A DNA stretch of 64,000 nucleotides from Ziziphus jujuba (taxonomy: Eukaryota; Streptophyta; Magnoliopsida; Rosales; Rhamnaceae), in contig NC_083385.1 of assembly GCF_031755915.1 (NCBI RefSeq), forward strand, positions 17,009,001-17,073,000. Direction: 5' to 3'. Shown in pieces: positions 47,960 through 60,580 of the stretch. The notes under the pieces were generated by a model. That model made no database searches and was not told where the DNA came from. It saw nothing but the letters and a program-made list of their open reading frames with translations. Position 1 is the first letter of the stretch. Every line of letters begins with the position of its first letter. Made by a program: the position numbers and the translations under genes.

Positions 47960-48166
47960 TGAAAAAACAAATAACATACAACACATATTTATACAAGTTA
48001 CAACCAGTTACATGAGGTTGAATAAACTAATGCTAACAAACTGTAAAGAGAGATAGAGATATATACAGAGATAAAGATAAGCATGACCAATAACAATAAC
48101 TTGGATAAACCTTAGCACCTCAACGGTACGTAAACCTTAGGAAAATAGCTATCTGTTATTCTAACA
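47960..48166 (-). repeat. 5' LTR of the Copia element, 207 bp
   Basis: Minus-strand TGTTAGAATAACAG ... TTTTTTCA, with TG/CA ends, followed by the PBS. Short LTRs of this size are normal for plant Copia elements. The partner 3' LTR is absent. Confidence 0.8.
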
Positions 48167-48171
48167 GCCTT

Positions 48172-48880
48172 GGATACTGATAATTTGAGTGCTAATGATC
48201 TTGGTCACCCCCACCTTGTCTGGTGTTGTCCTCCTTAGAACCTTATCAAAATCAATTTAGATGTGTCTACTCAAGATGGTGTTTGTACTACGGTGGTGGT
48301 TGCTAGAGATTGGAATGGAACACTCCTAAAAATAAAAGCTTCCTCTCTCCCTTTTTAAATCCCTTAGGTGGCTGAGGCTATGGCTATTAAAGAGGCTGTG
48401 TTGTTGGCTAAGAACGAAGGTTGGCATAGGATCTGCTGTGAAACTGATTACAAAGTTGTTGCTCAAAGCTTGGCTGATCCAAAGAGGTCTCTTCTTCATT
48501 GAGCTGCTAAAGGAACTATCATAAGCATTTTGAACTTAAGTTCGTCATTTGCTGAGATCTCTTCTGTTTGTGTTCCTAGGAAGGCAAACTTTTTGATTCA
48601 CTTTATTTGTAATTGGTGCTTAAGGAAATCTATGTCAAGTGTCCTTGATATGAATTTCCTCCCCTCTTGTTCTGGCGCTCTTATTGCTCAGGAGAGTGGC
48701 TCTTAAGCCAACTCCTGTTTTTGTTGCAACATTTCTTGCTATCTTTTGGTTTATAAAACCCAGAAATTTTAGCCGAAAAGAGACGTCTGCCTTGCATATC
48801 AATGTCCCTGTTGATAATCATGGGCTGAAAAGTTTTCAGGAAAAGGTAAAGGGCTTATTTAACAAAAATAAACTATAAGC
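48172..48880 (+). pseudogene. LINE ORF2, RNase H-like C-terminal part
   Basis: After the Copia element the frame continues with an RNase H (RVT_3) domain: KINLDVSTQDG (first Asp, ~48250), VAEAMAIKEAVLLAKNEGWH (~48370-48428) and CCETDYKVVAQSLADP (~48438-48484). Several stops interrupt it. Confidence 0.78.
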
Positions 48881-48934
48881 TTAGCTAAATTTGGGCTCTC
48901 ACAACTTCCAACAGGAAAAAAAAAAAAAAAAAAA

Positions 48935-49546
48935 TGTTCTCTCAAATATAATCATAACATATTAATATTTGCCATTGGGAATTGGCTGTCCTCTTGGGGA
49001 CAAATCTTCTCAAAATATGGACACAACTTTTGTTTTTTTATAAAAAAAAAAAAATTATGGATTTTGTCATAGAACTTTATACTTTAATTTAAGTTAGAAA
49101 TTTATGTGCTTAATTATTAAAAATGCTCAATTATTTTTGTAGTCAAAACTAGATAACGTATTTCTTCCATTTTCAAGAAATATTACAGATAATTTGGATA
49201 ATATGTTGTGCATTTCTATTCTTATTCTTTTATTAGAAAAACAGACAGGAAGGAAAAATATATAAATCAAAATTATAAAGGTGATTATATAGTACGTTTA
49301 ACACTTCTAAATTTTATCTGCTCGGAAGCAAACCAGTTGTATTGTTTTCTAGATAGAGAGTCTAATTTCAAAACCTCCACCTCTAATATATATAACGAAC
49401 TCGTCTAAATTTTATCAGTATTGTATAGTCATATATCTATATTACTGCTGATTGTTAGTATTATATAGTCATATATATAGATATAATCATGCATGTAACT
49501 CTTCTTCTATAAGTACCATTTTAAAATAGTTCTTAATCCTACTTTT

Positions 49547-49595
<49 letters not shown>

Positions 49596-50820
49596 TTAAT
49601 GTTTAATACAATAAATAATATTACTTTATTGAAAAAACTTTAAAATTGCAAGTTATAACAAATTAGTGCATTAACCCATAAATAATCTGCAAGGACAGAA
49701 CACAAAAAGCGTGCAATATAATTTCTAATTTTAAATTAATTTATAATTGATAACTTAGGCCCCGTTTGATTAAAAAAAATATTTTTTATTTTTCATTTTT
49801 TTAAAATTTTATGTAGCTTACCTATTTCAATGGTTTGTTAATATTAGTTGCAAATAGTTAGACATCTTTACTAAGTTATTAGTTAAATATAAATGTAAAA
49901 AGCGGGGGAAAAAAAAAAAAAAACATCAACGAAAATAAAACACAATTCAGAACTGTGTTATTTATAGCTTTTATTTCTTTTCTTTTTTTTTTATTTCCAT
50001 AACATCTGTAGTTAATTGATAACACAAACAAACTCTAATTTTTATTAACTAACATTAACAAACTATTAAAATAAGCAAGCTATACATAATTAGAAATAAA
50101 AATAAAAATAAAAAATGACTGGTATCCATCCGGGTCTAACTATGCCTTTTAAGAATTTCAAAAGGGGCAGGCGATTCATATATAGTTTGAAAAATAAAAT
50201 AACAACGGTAGAAGATAATATAGAATAATAATGGATTGTTCACCAAGTAGGGCCATATGATGGTGAAAGAACTATGGAGAACTTAAAATGGCCTGAACAG
50301 ACACCCACTTTATCTTTTTCTAATTTTTGTGCTGGTACACAGTGTTCCTTTTTAAAAACTTTCATCATTAATTCCACACCACCTTTTTTCTTATATTCTG
50401 CCAGATAATATATAGGGGCATATTATCAATTTTTTATTTTTTTTATTTTTCACTTTTGGTTTTCTCCTATATTATCAGGTTGATACATACATATTAATTT
50501 GGAAATCTAAATTTAATTAAATTACTTTTTCTTATTCTCTGCCTTGGTTGTCCATATACAACACAAACAATAAGTAAAAGTTTTGAATTTCATAGCAATA
50601 TATATGTGCATGCATATAATATATGTATAGAGGGAGATATACATATATATATATATATATATAATAATTAATGAAGAACTAAATAGTATTTAGTAATTGG
50701 CTAAAACTTTACTTCTTCATTTTCCTTTTAATATTACAGATTAACAGCTCCTCTAGAAAACCGTAGTTAAATACAAAAACAAAAGGCAAAAAGACTAAAC
50801 GAGATAAGCATTTTTGCATT
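48935..50820. other. intergenic DNA, nothing but simple repeats
   Basis: AT-rich DNA with homopolymers and (TA)n at about 49550-49592 and 50643-50663. Domain-free short frames only. Confidence 0.5.
49550..49592. repeat. (TA)n microsatellite, about 21 units
   Basis: Uninterrupted TA dinucleotides, the longest such run that I noted in the window. Confidence 0.9.
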
Positions 50821-50867
50821 TGAATTAAGCAAAAAAGCTAGCACACCAAGTGTATGTATGAATATTG

Positions 50868-51188
50868 TCAGCAAGAGTGGAAAGACAAAGTACTAGGAAG
50901 GTGATGGTAGTTATGATGGTGATTATGGTGGTGATGATGATTAGACTCTTTCTCGATCCGCCACCGGAGATGAAGGAAATCGTCAACGGAGCAAGGAAGG
51001 CGAAGTGGTCCTGTGGTATGGTAGCCATAAACCTCATGAGCTTTTTCCAAAAGCTTCTTGAAGAGAGGATGGTAAAGATAAGAAATAGGTATGGTAAAAC
51101 GTTGAAAACCTCCATCTTCATCCTCTAGCCCTACTTGAACCGCAAGCCATCCTTTCTTCACCTTCATCTTCCTGTCTTCGTGCTGCAT
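50868..51188 (-). CDS. SAUR: SAUR family protein (small auxin up RNA), 106 aa
   Basis: A single-exon gene. Residues ~10-85 form the SAUR domain: KKGWLAVQVG, RFTIPISYLYHPLFKKLLEK, GPLRLPCSVDDFLHLRWRIE. SAUR proteins bind PP2C.D phosphatases and raise plasma-membrane H+-ATPase activity, so promoting cell expansion. The N-terminus is short and the tail His-rich (about ten His between residues 88 and 96), as in SAUR32-like members; the exact subgroup is a guess. The start is ATG 51188; a second Met lies 7 codons later. A TATA box and three auxin-response elements lie upstream. The overlapping minus frame at 50825-51121 and plus frame at 50865-51128 are shadows. Confidence 0.92.
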   Translation of the reverse strand: MQHEDRKMKVKKGWLAVQVGLEDEDGGFQRFTIPISYLYHPLFKKLLEKAHEVYGYHTTGPLRLPCSVDDFLHLRWRIEKESNHHHHHNHHHNYHHLPSTLSFHSC

Positions 51189-51320
51189 ATCTTTGTCTTA
51201 GAAATAATAATTGAATAAAAAAAAGATTAAAGAAAAGGGTTTTGGTGGGATTTGGAAAAGAGAGAAGACTTTTGCTAGTTTGTAGGGAGAGTTTGAGAGG
51301 TGAGGGGAATCAATGGTCAA

Positions 51321-51327
51321 ATATATA
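51321..51327 (-). promoter_or_regulatory. TATA box of the SAUR gene
   Basis: TATATAT on the minus strand, about 135 bases upstream of the start codon, which implies a 5' leader of about 100 bases rich in CT. Confidence 0.6.
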
Positions 51328-51472
51328 GGAAGGAAAATGAGAGAGAGAAAGAGATAGAGATTGTTAGTGGGTTTTGTGCTTTGTTTGGTTGTTCAATTAA
51401 TAAAATAGTAGTGAGGGTACGTGTGGCAATGTTCGTACTTCATACGGAATAAAATGGAAGAACCTTTGGAGG

Positions 51473-51632
51473 TGTCTCTTCGCTTTTTCTTTTAAAACTA
51501 AAATACATATTTTTTTTTTCCACCATAGAAAAGAAAAAAAAAAAACTAAAACAAATGGTTCTGATTCTTTCTATTGCCGTCCCTTTGGATTGATATTGAA
51601 GGGACGTTGTCTCTTGGTGTGGAATGGAGACA
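51473..51632. promoter_or_regulatory. three TGTCTC auxin-response elements upstream of SAUR
   Basis: TGTCTC at 51473-51478 and 51608-51613 (+ strand) and GAGACA at 51627-51632. The last two form an inverted-facing pair 13 bases apart. TGTCTC is the classic ARF-binding site found in SAUR promoters. They lie 285-445 bases upstream of the ATG. Confidence 0.6.
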
Positions 51633-51639
51633 TGGAAAT

Positions 51640-52047
51640 TCCATGTTGTCAAAGTAACCCCACAAATATATATATATATATATTCACTAATATATGAGCT
51701 TAAGGTTTTATTAATAATTAATTAAATGGTGGTTAACTTAAATAATCAAGTGTAAATGTGATTAAGTTTTTTATAAGAAACATTCTTGAAGATTTTGAAA
51801 AAAATGAAAAGATTACATACAATATAAAACCCCAAATAGATTAAGTTGTTTTACTAATAAGATCAATAAATTTAAGTTTTTCCTAGTCTACAAATATAAG
51901 AGAGAGATTAATCTGTCTCTCAAATTTTTTTGGCTTATTAACCTTTTCTTTTATACATGCATACTTAGATTTTTTAACTCTTAGCCTCATTGAAAATCTA
52001 AATATAAAATTTAATTAACATCAAATGTCATTATCAATAATTGACAT

Positions 52048-52086
<39 letters not shown>

Positions 52087-54469
52087 TGCTTACAATTTTA
52101 AACTCAAAGATAATCGTAGGGCTAGAAAGAAAAAAGTCCTTATAACATTTAGTTGATTAATAAGTAAACAATTTCGGCTTGTTTATGAACTTGAGCTTAA
52201 CTATTCACAATTTAATTAATTTACCCATCTAAGGGAGTCAGTATGTATTGGTGCTGTCTAGAGTGAGGCTAAAAAAGCTCGTGGTCAACGAAATCACAAA
52301 GAGGATCACAAAGGGTATAATAAGGGCCTACATAGCACTAAACTTGGGAATGAAAGGGACCCTCTAATCTCTTACCTTTCATAAACGGCATTTAAAAAAA
52401 AAAAAAAATTTGTATGGTACTGAAATGGTCTTCATTTTGTGCAACTATCACCGCTTTTTATCCTTACCTTTTTCCTCTTTTTTTCCATGTATTCTATTTT
52501 CCCCTTTAATATTTTTATTATTTTTGGTGTCTACCAAATTTGCTTGTATATTCAGAAGTGGCTTAGTTTTTCTCATTAAACTAATAAAAACCCGTCACCC
52601 TTACAGACAAATTAATGCTATGTTTTTCATACCCACTTTGATATCTAGTGCACATTATATATAATATAAAGTGTTTATATTGTTGGATTACACGGTTGCC
52701 AATCTTTTTAGTACTTTGCCCCAAAAAGAGTGAATTGGATTGGAATCTCAACCGCTGGATCAAAACACTTTTGATTCACCATAAAGGTTAAAGCAGAGAA
52801 ATTAATTGTCAAAAGTTGTATTTCTTAGTCATCAGTGTACGGATATCCGGGCATGAATCCTATATGTACTTTTTTTTTTTATTGGATTTTTCTATCTGTC
52901 AATTTATTATTATTATTATTATTACTATCGAAACCAAGTTGTCATTTTGAGATAAGGAGATATGTTTGGCACAATTGGGTAATTAATTGTTACTTTTTTA
53001 GTGTCGATGGTGATTTAATTAAGAAGAAAAGATTGTAGCGGTTTTTGTTATCAAAAAGTTGCATTGCAGTACTAGAAAGTGGTACTATTGTTAGGTAGAT
53101 ATATAAATTTGTCTAATCAACGAAAATATCATCCATCAATTCACCGCTAAAATCTTAACAGCGGCATGGCATTTTATTTGAGGTAGGTAAAAATGTTTTC
53201 TTCACTACCTTTTCAAGTTGATACTAATTAATGAACAACACGTTTTGTTTTGCATTATTTTATTTTGGGATCTTAATTGGGAGATTCGAATTTTAAAATT
53301 GTACGGAAACAGAGATTTTGCTATTGAGTTGTTTGAGAGACAATACGACAATAATATTATTTATTAATGGATTAATAGAAAAAAAAAGACTGTATCTTTT
53401 CTTTTAAATAAAATTAAGTAGTTTTTTCCAATCTTAAATTGTAAGTTCAATTTTATTTTTATTTTATTTTAACTAAAAACAAAATGTTAGTTTATATGAT
53501 TAAATTGAGATATTTTCTTTTTTAGTAAAGTAATTTATTTGCACATGAAAATATTTCATGAGTGAAACATAAGTTTAAGTTACTCATGTTACAATAATAT
53601 GACCTTGTTCTGGCCCCCTTCTACACCCTTTTACCTAGCAATATATAGCTCTATTATTTGAAACATTAACTTGCTTTAGTTGGTTCTTTTGTTTTTCTGG
53701 GTCTTCTATCACTTATTAGACTCTTTCTATTTAATTTTCTCATTGCATCCTCATGATCTATGATATTGATGATCTCCTTAAGAGCTATGCGTTTATTAGG
53801 AGTTCATATGTACCATATTCTCTTCCAACCTCAACACCTTTCTTTCTTCCTTCCAAATTTACTTCTATACACCAAGCAATAACTTTTTTATTTTATTTTA
53901 TTTTTGCAGTGATATTATAGTTTATTATGATCATTATGCATATCAAATTATTGAAACCGTATTGGGTGGATTTGACCCTCAAACAAGCTAACTACTTGTA
54001 GAATTCTAGTCCTAATTATAGTGACAAGTCAAAGAAGTGTTAATAAATTGGACCCTCTTGTGTTAATTAATTATTATAAAATGACAAGAGATTATGGTGA
54101 TTTTAATTAAAGTATTACAGAAGGTACATGAAAGGTACAGATGAAAAAATTAGCCAGCTAACAGGGAGCAAAGGCAGAAAAAATTGAGTGATATAAATAT
54201 ATATATTAATATATAAGAATTATTATATGATGCTTATCTTGAGAAAAAGAAGGCAACAAGTGGAGCTATAGCTTGGTGGCGTACAGTCATAGTCATCAAA
54301 CCCAAAAGAGATTTTGAGAGATTTCCAAAAGCATTTTGAAGGAATGGAGTTTGATGAATTAAAGTGGTGGACACCGGTTTTTTATTTGAAAACAATATTT
54401 ATGGGGACCATATATAACCTACATATTGCTTTTCTTTATGTTGCTGTCGAGTCTCCATGTTGTATATAC

Positions 54470-54470
<1 letters not shown>
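51640..54470. other. intergenic DNA, no gene recognised
   Basis: AT-rich with (TA)n near 51667-51682 and 52050-52082, and (ATT)n near 52904-52926. No domain found in any frame. Confidence 0.5.
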
Positions 54471-54473
<3 letters not shown>

Positions 54474-54509
<36 letters not shown>

Positions 54510-54662
54510 TATCAGCGCCTGACTTACCCGTTATGGGCCGGTGGTAGCGCAGCGCACTTTCACCCCACACACACACACACACACACACAACACACACACA
54601 CACACAAATATCAGCGCCTGACTTACCCTTTATGGGCCGGTGGTAGCGCACTTTCACCTCCA
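54474..54662. repeat. (CA)n microsatellites interleaved with a duplicated GC-rich block
   Basis: A (CA)n run at about 54472-54504 is followed by ATCAGCGCCTGACTTACCC / TTATGGGCCGGTGGTAGCGC. A second (CA)n run (about 54566-54606) is then followed by the same block (about 54608-54652). The block is unlike the surrounding AT-rich DNA. Frames through it are not genes. Confidence 0.85.
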
Positions 54663-54698
54663 TTTTTTTGGGTCAAATTTCAAAATTTTAATGTATTT

Positions 54699-54699
<1 letters not shown>

Positions 54700-54738
<39 letters not shown>

Positions 54739-55848
54739 CAAGATTCAAATAAAATATTTGATATGGGGATTAATATAAGTTTTTTTTTTAAATCCTTAAA
54801 TCATGTCAATGATCGTAATTTAAAATTATATTTGTTAATTATCGGATCCTGATAAAGTTTATTTTACTTAAATAGAATTTTAATATGTTATTAAATTCAT
54901 ATTCGACTATTTTTTAAATTTTAAATTTTAATTTTTAATGTAATTCAATGGTAATAATGATGAATTTTAATTTAATAAAATAAAATAAATCTTATTTGAG
55001 ATTGATTCTATTTATATATTATTTATATATATAATTTTAATATGACAAGGATTTTAGGAGAAATTTTTTGGACAAAGATATATCCTATCAGCTACTACAA
55101 TTTTTTTTTATCCAATCAACTTTTAAAAGAAATTCACATGGCAAGGTGGCAAGGAAAAAAAAAAAAAAAAAACAACCCTTTAACACTTTTTATTTCCAAG
55201 AAATGAAAAACCTATATATTTATCACTATATAACATTTATGACATTTCGCTTAAATAGTTTGTTTATATCATATACAGATGGTCAAGTCAGTGATAGTTT
55301 CATTGCCAATACGGATGGCAGAAAATTTTCTGGTAATTAAAACAATTACGTGTTAGAATAATACACTGCTTGTAAAAATTCCCTTTGTCATCTATTCGAT
55401 TTGAGACGTGGTCTTCTCTCTTTTTGCCCTTTTGTGTGTACCAATGATTGTGGGTTTGGTTGCTGGGTTCAGAATATCTCAGGGTACAGAAATGTAGCAT
55501 CTTTTTTTAACATGTTTGAAAAGATAGGCTCTCTCATTCTATCTTCTGCATTAGGTCGGTGCCGAACCTTTGTTGTCACTCTCATCAATTCTTTCTTTCT
55601 TCTCTAGAAGGACCGGACCACTAGTGGTAAAATATTTCACGCCCTTCTTCAAGGGTTACTATCAAGGGATTCCGATTGCAATTCAAATTTGTCATGTTGA
55701 TCTTAATTCAAATATGTTAATTGTTGGAAATCAAATCAGAAAGTATAAAAATAAGCAATTAAAAAAAAAAAATGAAAATTTTCTGTTAGATTACAAAAAT
55801 GGCTAATTTTGGTCACGTGGGGTGTTAAAGCCAGTAGAGTGGTGGAAC

Positions 55849-55886
<38 letters not shown>

Positions 55887-58800
55887 GATTAATGAGGTTC
55901 ATTCTTGATCAAGATTAGATTTTTAAATGAGACACAGGATATCGATAAAATGCAATGGTAATATAAAGTGTGGACTTCAGATTAACTAAGTAAACTTTAT
56001 TGAAGACTACTATATATATATATATTATATGAAAATATTAGGATTGGAAAGTCGCCCACCACATAAGAAGAGACAACCATCTGTAGCTGTCAAATCGCAT
56101 AGATCGTACAGATTTGATAACTGTGGATGACCGCTTCATTTACAATAGCGGGCTTGATATATTATATATCATATATATATATATGTACATAATTTTTCTC
56201 TTATTGGGAAAAATCTATCAGGATGGTCCAAGACAATATCTTGTAATATATTTTTAAAATAAAAAAATAACTATATATATATATATATGTAGCAAATATT
56301 TGTATTCATTTTATAGCAAAACCATATATATATATATATAATGGATTTTTATAGAGTAAATGATTTATAGAGATAAATTGTAAAAAATAGTAATTTATAG
56401 TCATCAAATTATAAAAATTATATAGATCTGACGATTGTGGATGCTGTCTTTCACAATTCTTTTTAATAAATCTCTTAGTACATCATTTTTGTATATATTA
56501 TAAAATTGATATCATGTTTGATGGTTTTAACATTAGAGATTTTTTTGACATGCAGTTCATTTAAAAATGCATTAATACTTTGATGGGTATAGAAAAAAAT
56601 TTATTTTGCACAATAAAATTTAACTATTTCACTGAACTCATATATTTTTTAGATCATTAAAGCATTTTTAAAATCTCAACCATGAAAAAATAAGTCTACT
56701 TCAAGTGAACATGAATCTATATCTATATAAAATCATATTTGATCTCTAGAAATAATGTCATATTCGCAAATAGGATTTTAGTTTTAAGATCATTAATTGA
56801 GAAGTCATTTGTACTTGTTAAGTCATAATGACGTCTATTATAAGCTCCATATATAAGAAAAGAATAATTAAGTCAGGTAGTGCTTGTACTTTTATTTTAT
56901 TTTACCTTTGGAAGAGAATTAAAATTTATGGCAATATATATGATATAAATTAAAGATTTCCTTTGAATATGAAATGAAAATCGCACACTTTTTTTTTTTC
57001 TTTTTTTTTTGGTGGAAGGATTATATTTATGTGAGAAAATAATGGTTATCTCTTATAGGTACAATTTTCTGTCATATGGATACTTAATTTATACCTAATA
57101 CATGGCCCAATACTAGGCTACTAATTAAACTAAATTAATTTCTCATAGTAAAAGGAAAAATTAAAAAGAAAATTTAAAGGAAAAAAAAAAGAAAGGGCAA
57201 GGTTAAAAAAGAATAAAATTCTTTTTTTTTTCCTTTTTTGAAAAAATATTTGTTCATAAATATATAATTGATATTTATAATTGAGTATTGTTATTTTTCA
57301 CTGTTGACATAACAATAATAAATTGATTTCATTAAAATTCATTTTAAGTTCTTCAAATTAGAAACCTATATTAAAAAGTATTAAGAAACAATGGAATCAA
57401 TTAAATTGTTATGCGGACTTATAAATCCGATTGTGACCATTTCTATATAATTTGTCAAGAATCTTATTCATTATTATCTTCTTACATATGCATAAGTTAG
57501 GCATGTATTATTTTTCCAGCTAAAGATGAGTTTCCATCTCCTCCTTTATATATAATTTCCTCCATTCTGTTTTCCACTGTGGGCAGGTTAAGTTGGGAAC
57601 ATTCTAAAACTGATCAAAATTTTCTCGCAAACATAACAGAAGTACCTAAAAGGCATGAAAAGAAACATAAAGCTTTTGGAAGGTATATTCAGGATGATCA
57701 TTCATATATTTGACAATTATATATTCAATGTATACTTTTTTCAGAGATATTATTACTTTCCCTTCACAAGTCAAAAAATAAAGAAGCAAACGAAAATCTT
57801 AAGGAAAAACGCAGCATGGAAGGTATATAATATATATATATATATAGATGGGAATGAATGAATGATCCGTGTGATATGGATTGGTTTGGATGTTAGGAAT
57901 GGTCGGTCAGACCCAATGGTTCCAGTGGTTCTGGATGTCAATCAATATATATCTAATTCCATGTATGTGGTTGATTTGGAGAATATTTCAAACTTATTAA
58001 GTGGCGTTGACGAATCCTTCAACCGAAAGGGTCAATGAGTCTTTCATGCACATTAAGAGCAAAATATTCCTGCAACACTTTGATTGGAAGTACATTGCCA
58101 CCTGCAAAGATTCTCAACACCACTTTGAAGCTATACCTGTTTTTATAGAACTACCTCTCAATTTATAGAAGACATTATAGTCGTAAAAATAATATTTTAA
58201 TTGATAATTTAAAATTAAATGTTTTAACTTGAAATGTAATAACTTTAAATACTTATTATGTTTTTAATTATAAGTTGGAAGAAAATTCCCTAAAAATCAA
58301 ATTTGTATATAGAGTTTTCTAGGTTTTGATCCTTGTCCTTATGGAAGACTTTTGGGAGACCCACTCTTATGGTGTTATATGTTTATCAAAAGGGCTATCA
58401 TGATGAATAATTACTTTGGAGATACATTGATAGATCTACAATATTCCGGCTTATTTGAATAGGTTGGTTTAATCAGGTAGAACAGCCTGTTTGGCATGTT
58501 AGGTTGACTAGTATGCTTTAGATTTTTCTCATTTTAGACCTCATATTGTGGCTGAGTGGGGTTTTTCCTTTCACAAGGACCTAGATAGCTAATATTCACC
58601 AACAAACAAAAAAAGAAAAAAAAAAAAAAAAAAGACCTAGATAGCTAATTAATGAAAAATATTTTGGTTGGCCTACAAATTGTTCCATCACATGCCACCC
58701 AGTTTCAATCCATTTACTTTTTTTTTTTTTTAATAATATGACTAATTAAATAAATCTTTAATATATCAAAAAAAAAAATCTATAATGTACTGTTTAGGAC

Positions 58801-59480
58801 AATACAAGTGACAAAATTATATATCCCTCTGGGCTTCAAAAATTATTACTAGATAAAATTAGTATATGGTCAGAAACCGTGCCTCTTTACGTGACATAAA
58901 GCATGGAAACCGGTCAAATGTACATGATTTCTCATCTGCAGGATCAACAATCAAATCTTACTTGAAAAAGTAGGGTGATTGGTACTTAGAGGTGTCCACA
59001 AACAGATCAAACCAAATCAATTCATTTCTGACCATATATATTGTACATAATGTTTTAATATTTTATTATAATTGATTATATTTTTAATATACTTTATGTT
59101 TTTAAATTATTTAGTTAAATATATTAATAACATAAAATTCAAATGATTAAAAAATAATAATAATTTTAAAAAAATGAAAAAACTAAAACTATTATTAAAA
59201 ATCATGAAATAGTAAAAAATAATAAAATAATAAAGTTGACCAAATTAAATCAAATCATAGATGGTCGGTTTGGATTGGTTTTATTCTCATTGTTTGATTC
59301 GATTCAATTTGCAAAGAAAAAACGTAAAAAATCAAACCAACTAAAACAACACCATACCCCTAATTAGTACCCAGCATAAAATCATTGACAACTTTCGACA
59401 CTTTATCCTCTATTGTGTTCCTTAGTGGGCATAGTTTTTCCATGAATTACAGTGGTTTTTTTTATCATTTCATGTTAAAA
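54700..59480. other. intergenic DNA, no gene recognised
   Basis: Very AT-rich. (TA)n tracts lie at about 54702-54736, 55854-55880 and 56319-56340, with several A-runs. No domains; the frames at 55068-55806 and 57655-57861 have no recognisable similarity. Confidence 0.45.
58578..58649 (+). repeat. minute poly(A) insertion between 16-bp direct repeats
   Basis: GACCTAGATAGCTAAT occurs at 58578-58593 and 58634-58649. The 40 bases between start ATTCACCAACAAAC and become a poly(A) tail with one G. This is the layout of a target-site duplication around an extremely short retroposed 3' end. Confidence 0.6.
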
Positions 59481-59488
59481 AAAATACA

Positions 59489-59664
59489 GTTTTTTAAATT
59501 CGATAAAAAAAATTTATCTATAAAATTTTTTATCTATTTTTTTATTTTTTTATTTTCAAGACCTACATGGATCATTATGGGATTAGAAATTTGTGTCAAA
59601 ATCCCGTGTGAATTAAAACCCTCACTTGGTTTACAGTACTTTTTATGCTTATGTATGTCTATAT

Positions 59665-59703
<39 letters not shown>

Positions 59704-60580
59704 GTAGAATTAATCTCAAATAATATCTATCTTACTCTATTAAACTAAGGTTCATAATTAATAATCATTAAATAACCTTAAAGTTTAAGATTTAAAATTT
59801 AAAAAGTGATCAAATATTAATTTATTGACATATTTAAACCTTATTTAAAAAAAATAAATCTTATAAAAAACCAATAATAAATAAATGTAATTTTAAATTT
59901 CAACTTTAGATGTTATTCATAAGTTGAAAAAGAAAAATTTCATAATAGTCCTCGTATTAAAAATCTTATTTAAGTTTGGTTAGGAATCTAGTAGCAATAT
60001 TTTTTTAAATCGTAGTTGACTATCAAATGCTTAGAGTTATTTTTAAATTCAATAAAAAAATTTTATCTATTTTTTTATTTTTTATTTTCAAGACTTACAT
60101 GGCTCATAGTATGGGATTAGAAATTTGTGTCAAAATCCCGTGTGAATTAAAACCATCACTTGGTTTACTGTACATTTTATGCTTACGTATGTCTATATAG
60201 TGTATATATATATAGAGAGAGTTAATCTCAAATAATATCCATCTTATTTTATTAAACTAAGGTTCATAATTAATAACCATTAAATAATATTAAAGTTAAA
60301 ATTTAAAATTTTAAAAATGATCAAATATTAGTTTATTGACATATTAAAATATTATTTAAGAAAAGTAAATTTTATAAAAAGTCGATAGTTAATAAATGTA
60401 ATTTTAAATTTTAACTTTAGATGTGATTCATAAAAAAGAAAGATTTTATAATAGTCTTTATATTAAAAATCTTATTTAAGTTTGGTTATATATATATATA
60501 TATATATAATTTTAATTATGTAGGAATCTAGTTCCAATATTTTTTTTTAAATCGTAGTTGACTATCAAATGCTTAGAGGT
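59489..60580 (+). repeat. tandem duplication of a ~550-bp segment
   Basis: Copy 1 (about 59490-60040) and copy 2 (about 60045-60580) share TTTTATTTTCAAGAC, GGGATTAGAAATTTGTGTCA, AAATCCCGTGTGAATTAAAA, GTCTATATAGTGT, and near their ends AATCGTAGTTGACTATCAAA TGCTTAGAG. They differ by point changes and (TA)n length. No gene spans them. Confidence 0.85.

Larger units (their letters stand above)
41547..48166 (-). mobile_element. Ty1/Copia LTR retrotransposon with 5' LTR but no 3' LTR, inserted in the LINE
   Basis: The GCCTT target duplicates at 41542-41546 and 48167-48171 bracket the element. Joining the flanks restores a continuous LINE frame. On the minus strand the order is 5' LTR (48166-47960), PBS, gag, protease, integrase, reverse transcriptase. 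The far end stops inside the RT/RNase H region with no LTR. The interior is split by a solo LTR at 43203-45756. Confidence 0.82.
39443..48934 (+). mobile_element. LINE (L1-type) non-LTR retrotransposon, 5'-truncated, split by a Copia element
   Basis: Two pieces, 39443-41546 and 48172-48934, form one ORF2 region when the intervening Copia element and one GCCTT duplicate are ignored. The element ends in a 19-base poly(A) at 48916-48934. The 5' limit is at or just left of the CACTA element. No clear target duplication was found for the LINE itself. Confidence 0.8.

Noticed and set aside
54426..54752. 108-residue frame rich in His/Thr
   Set aside because: It is the translation of (CA)n and (TA)n microsatellites.
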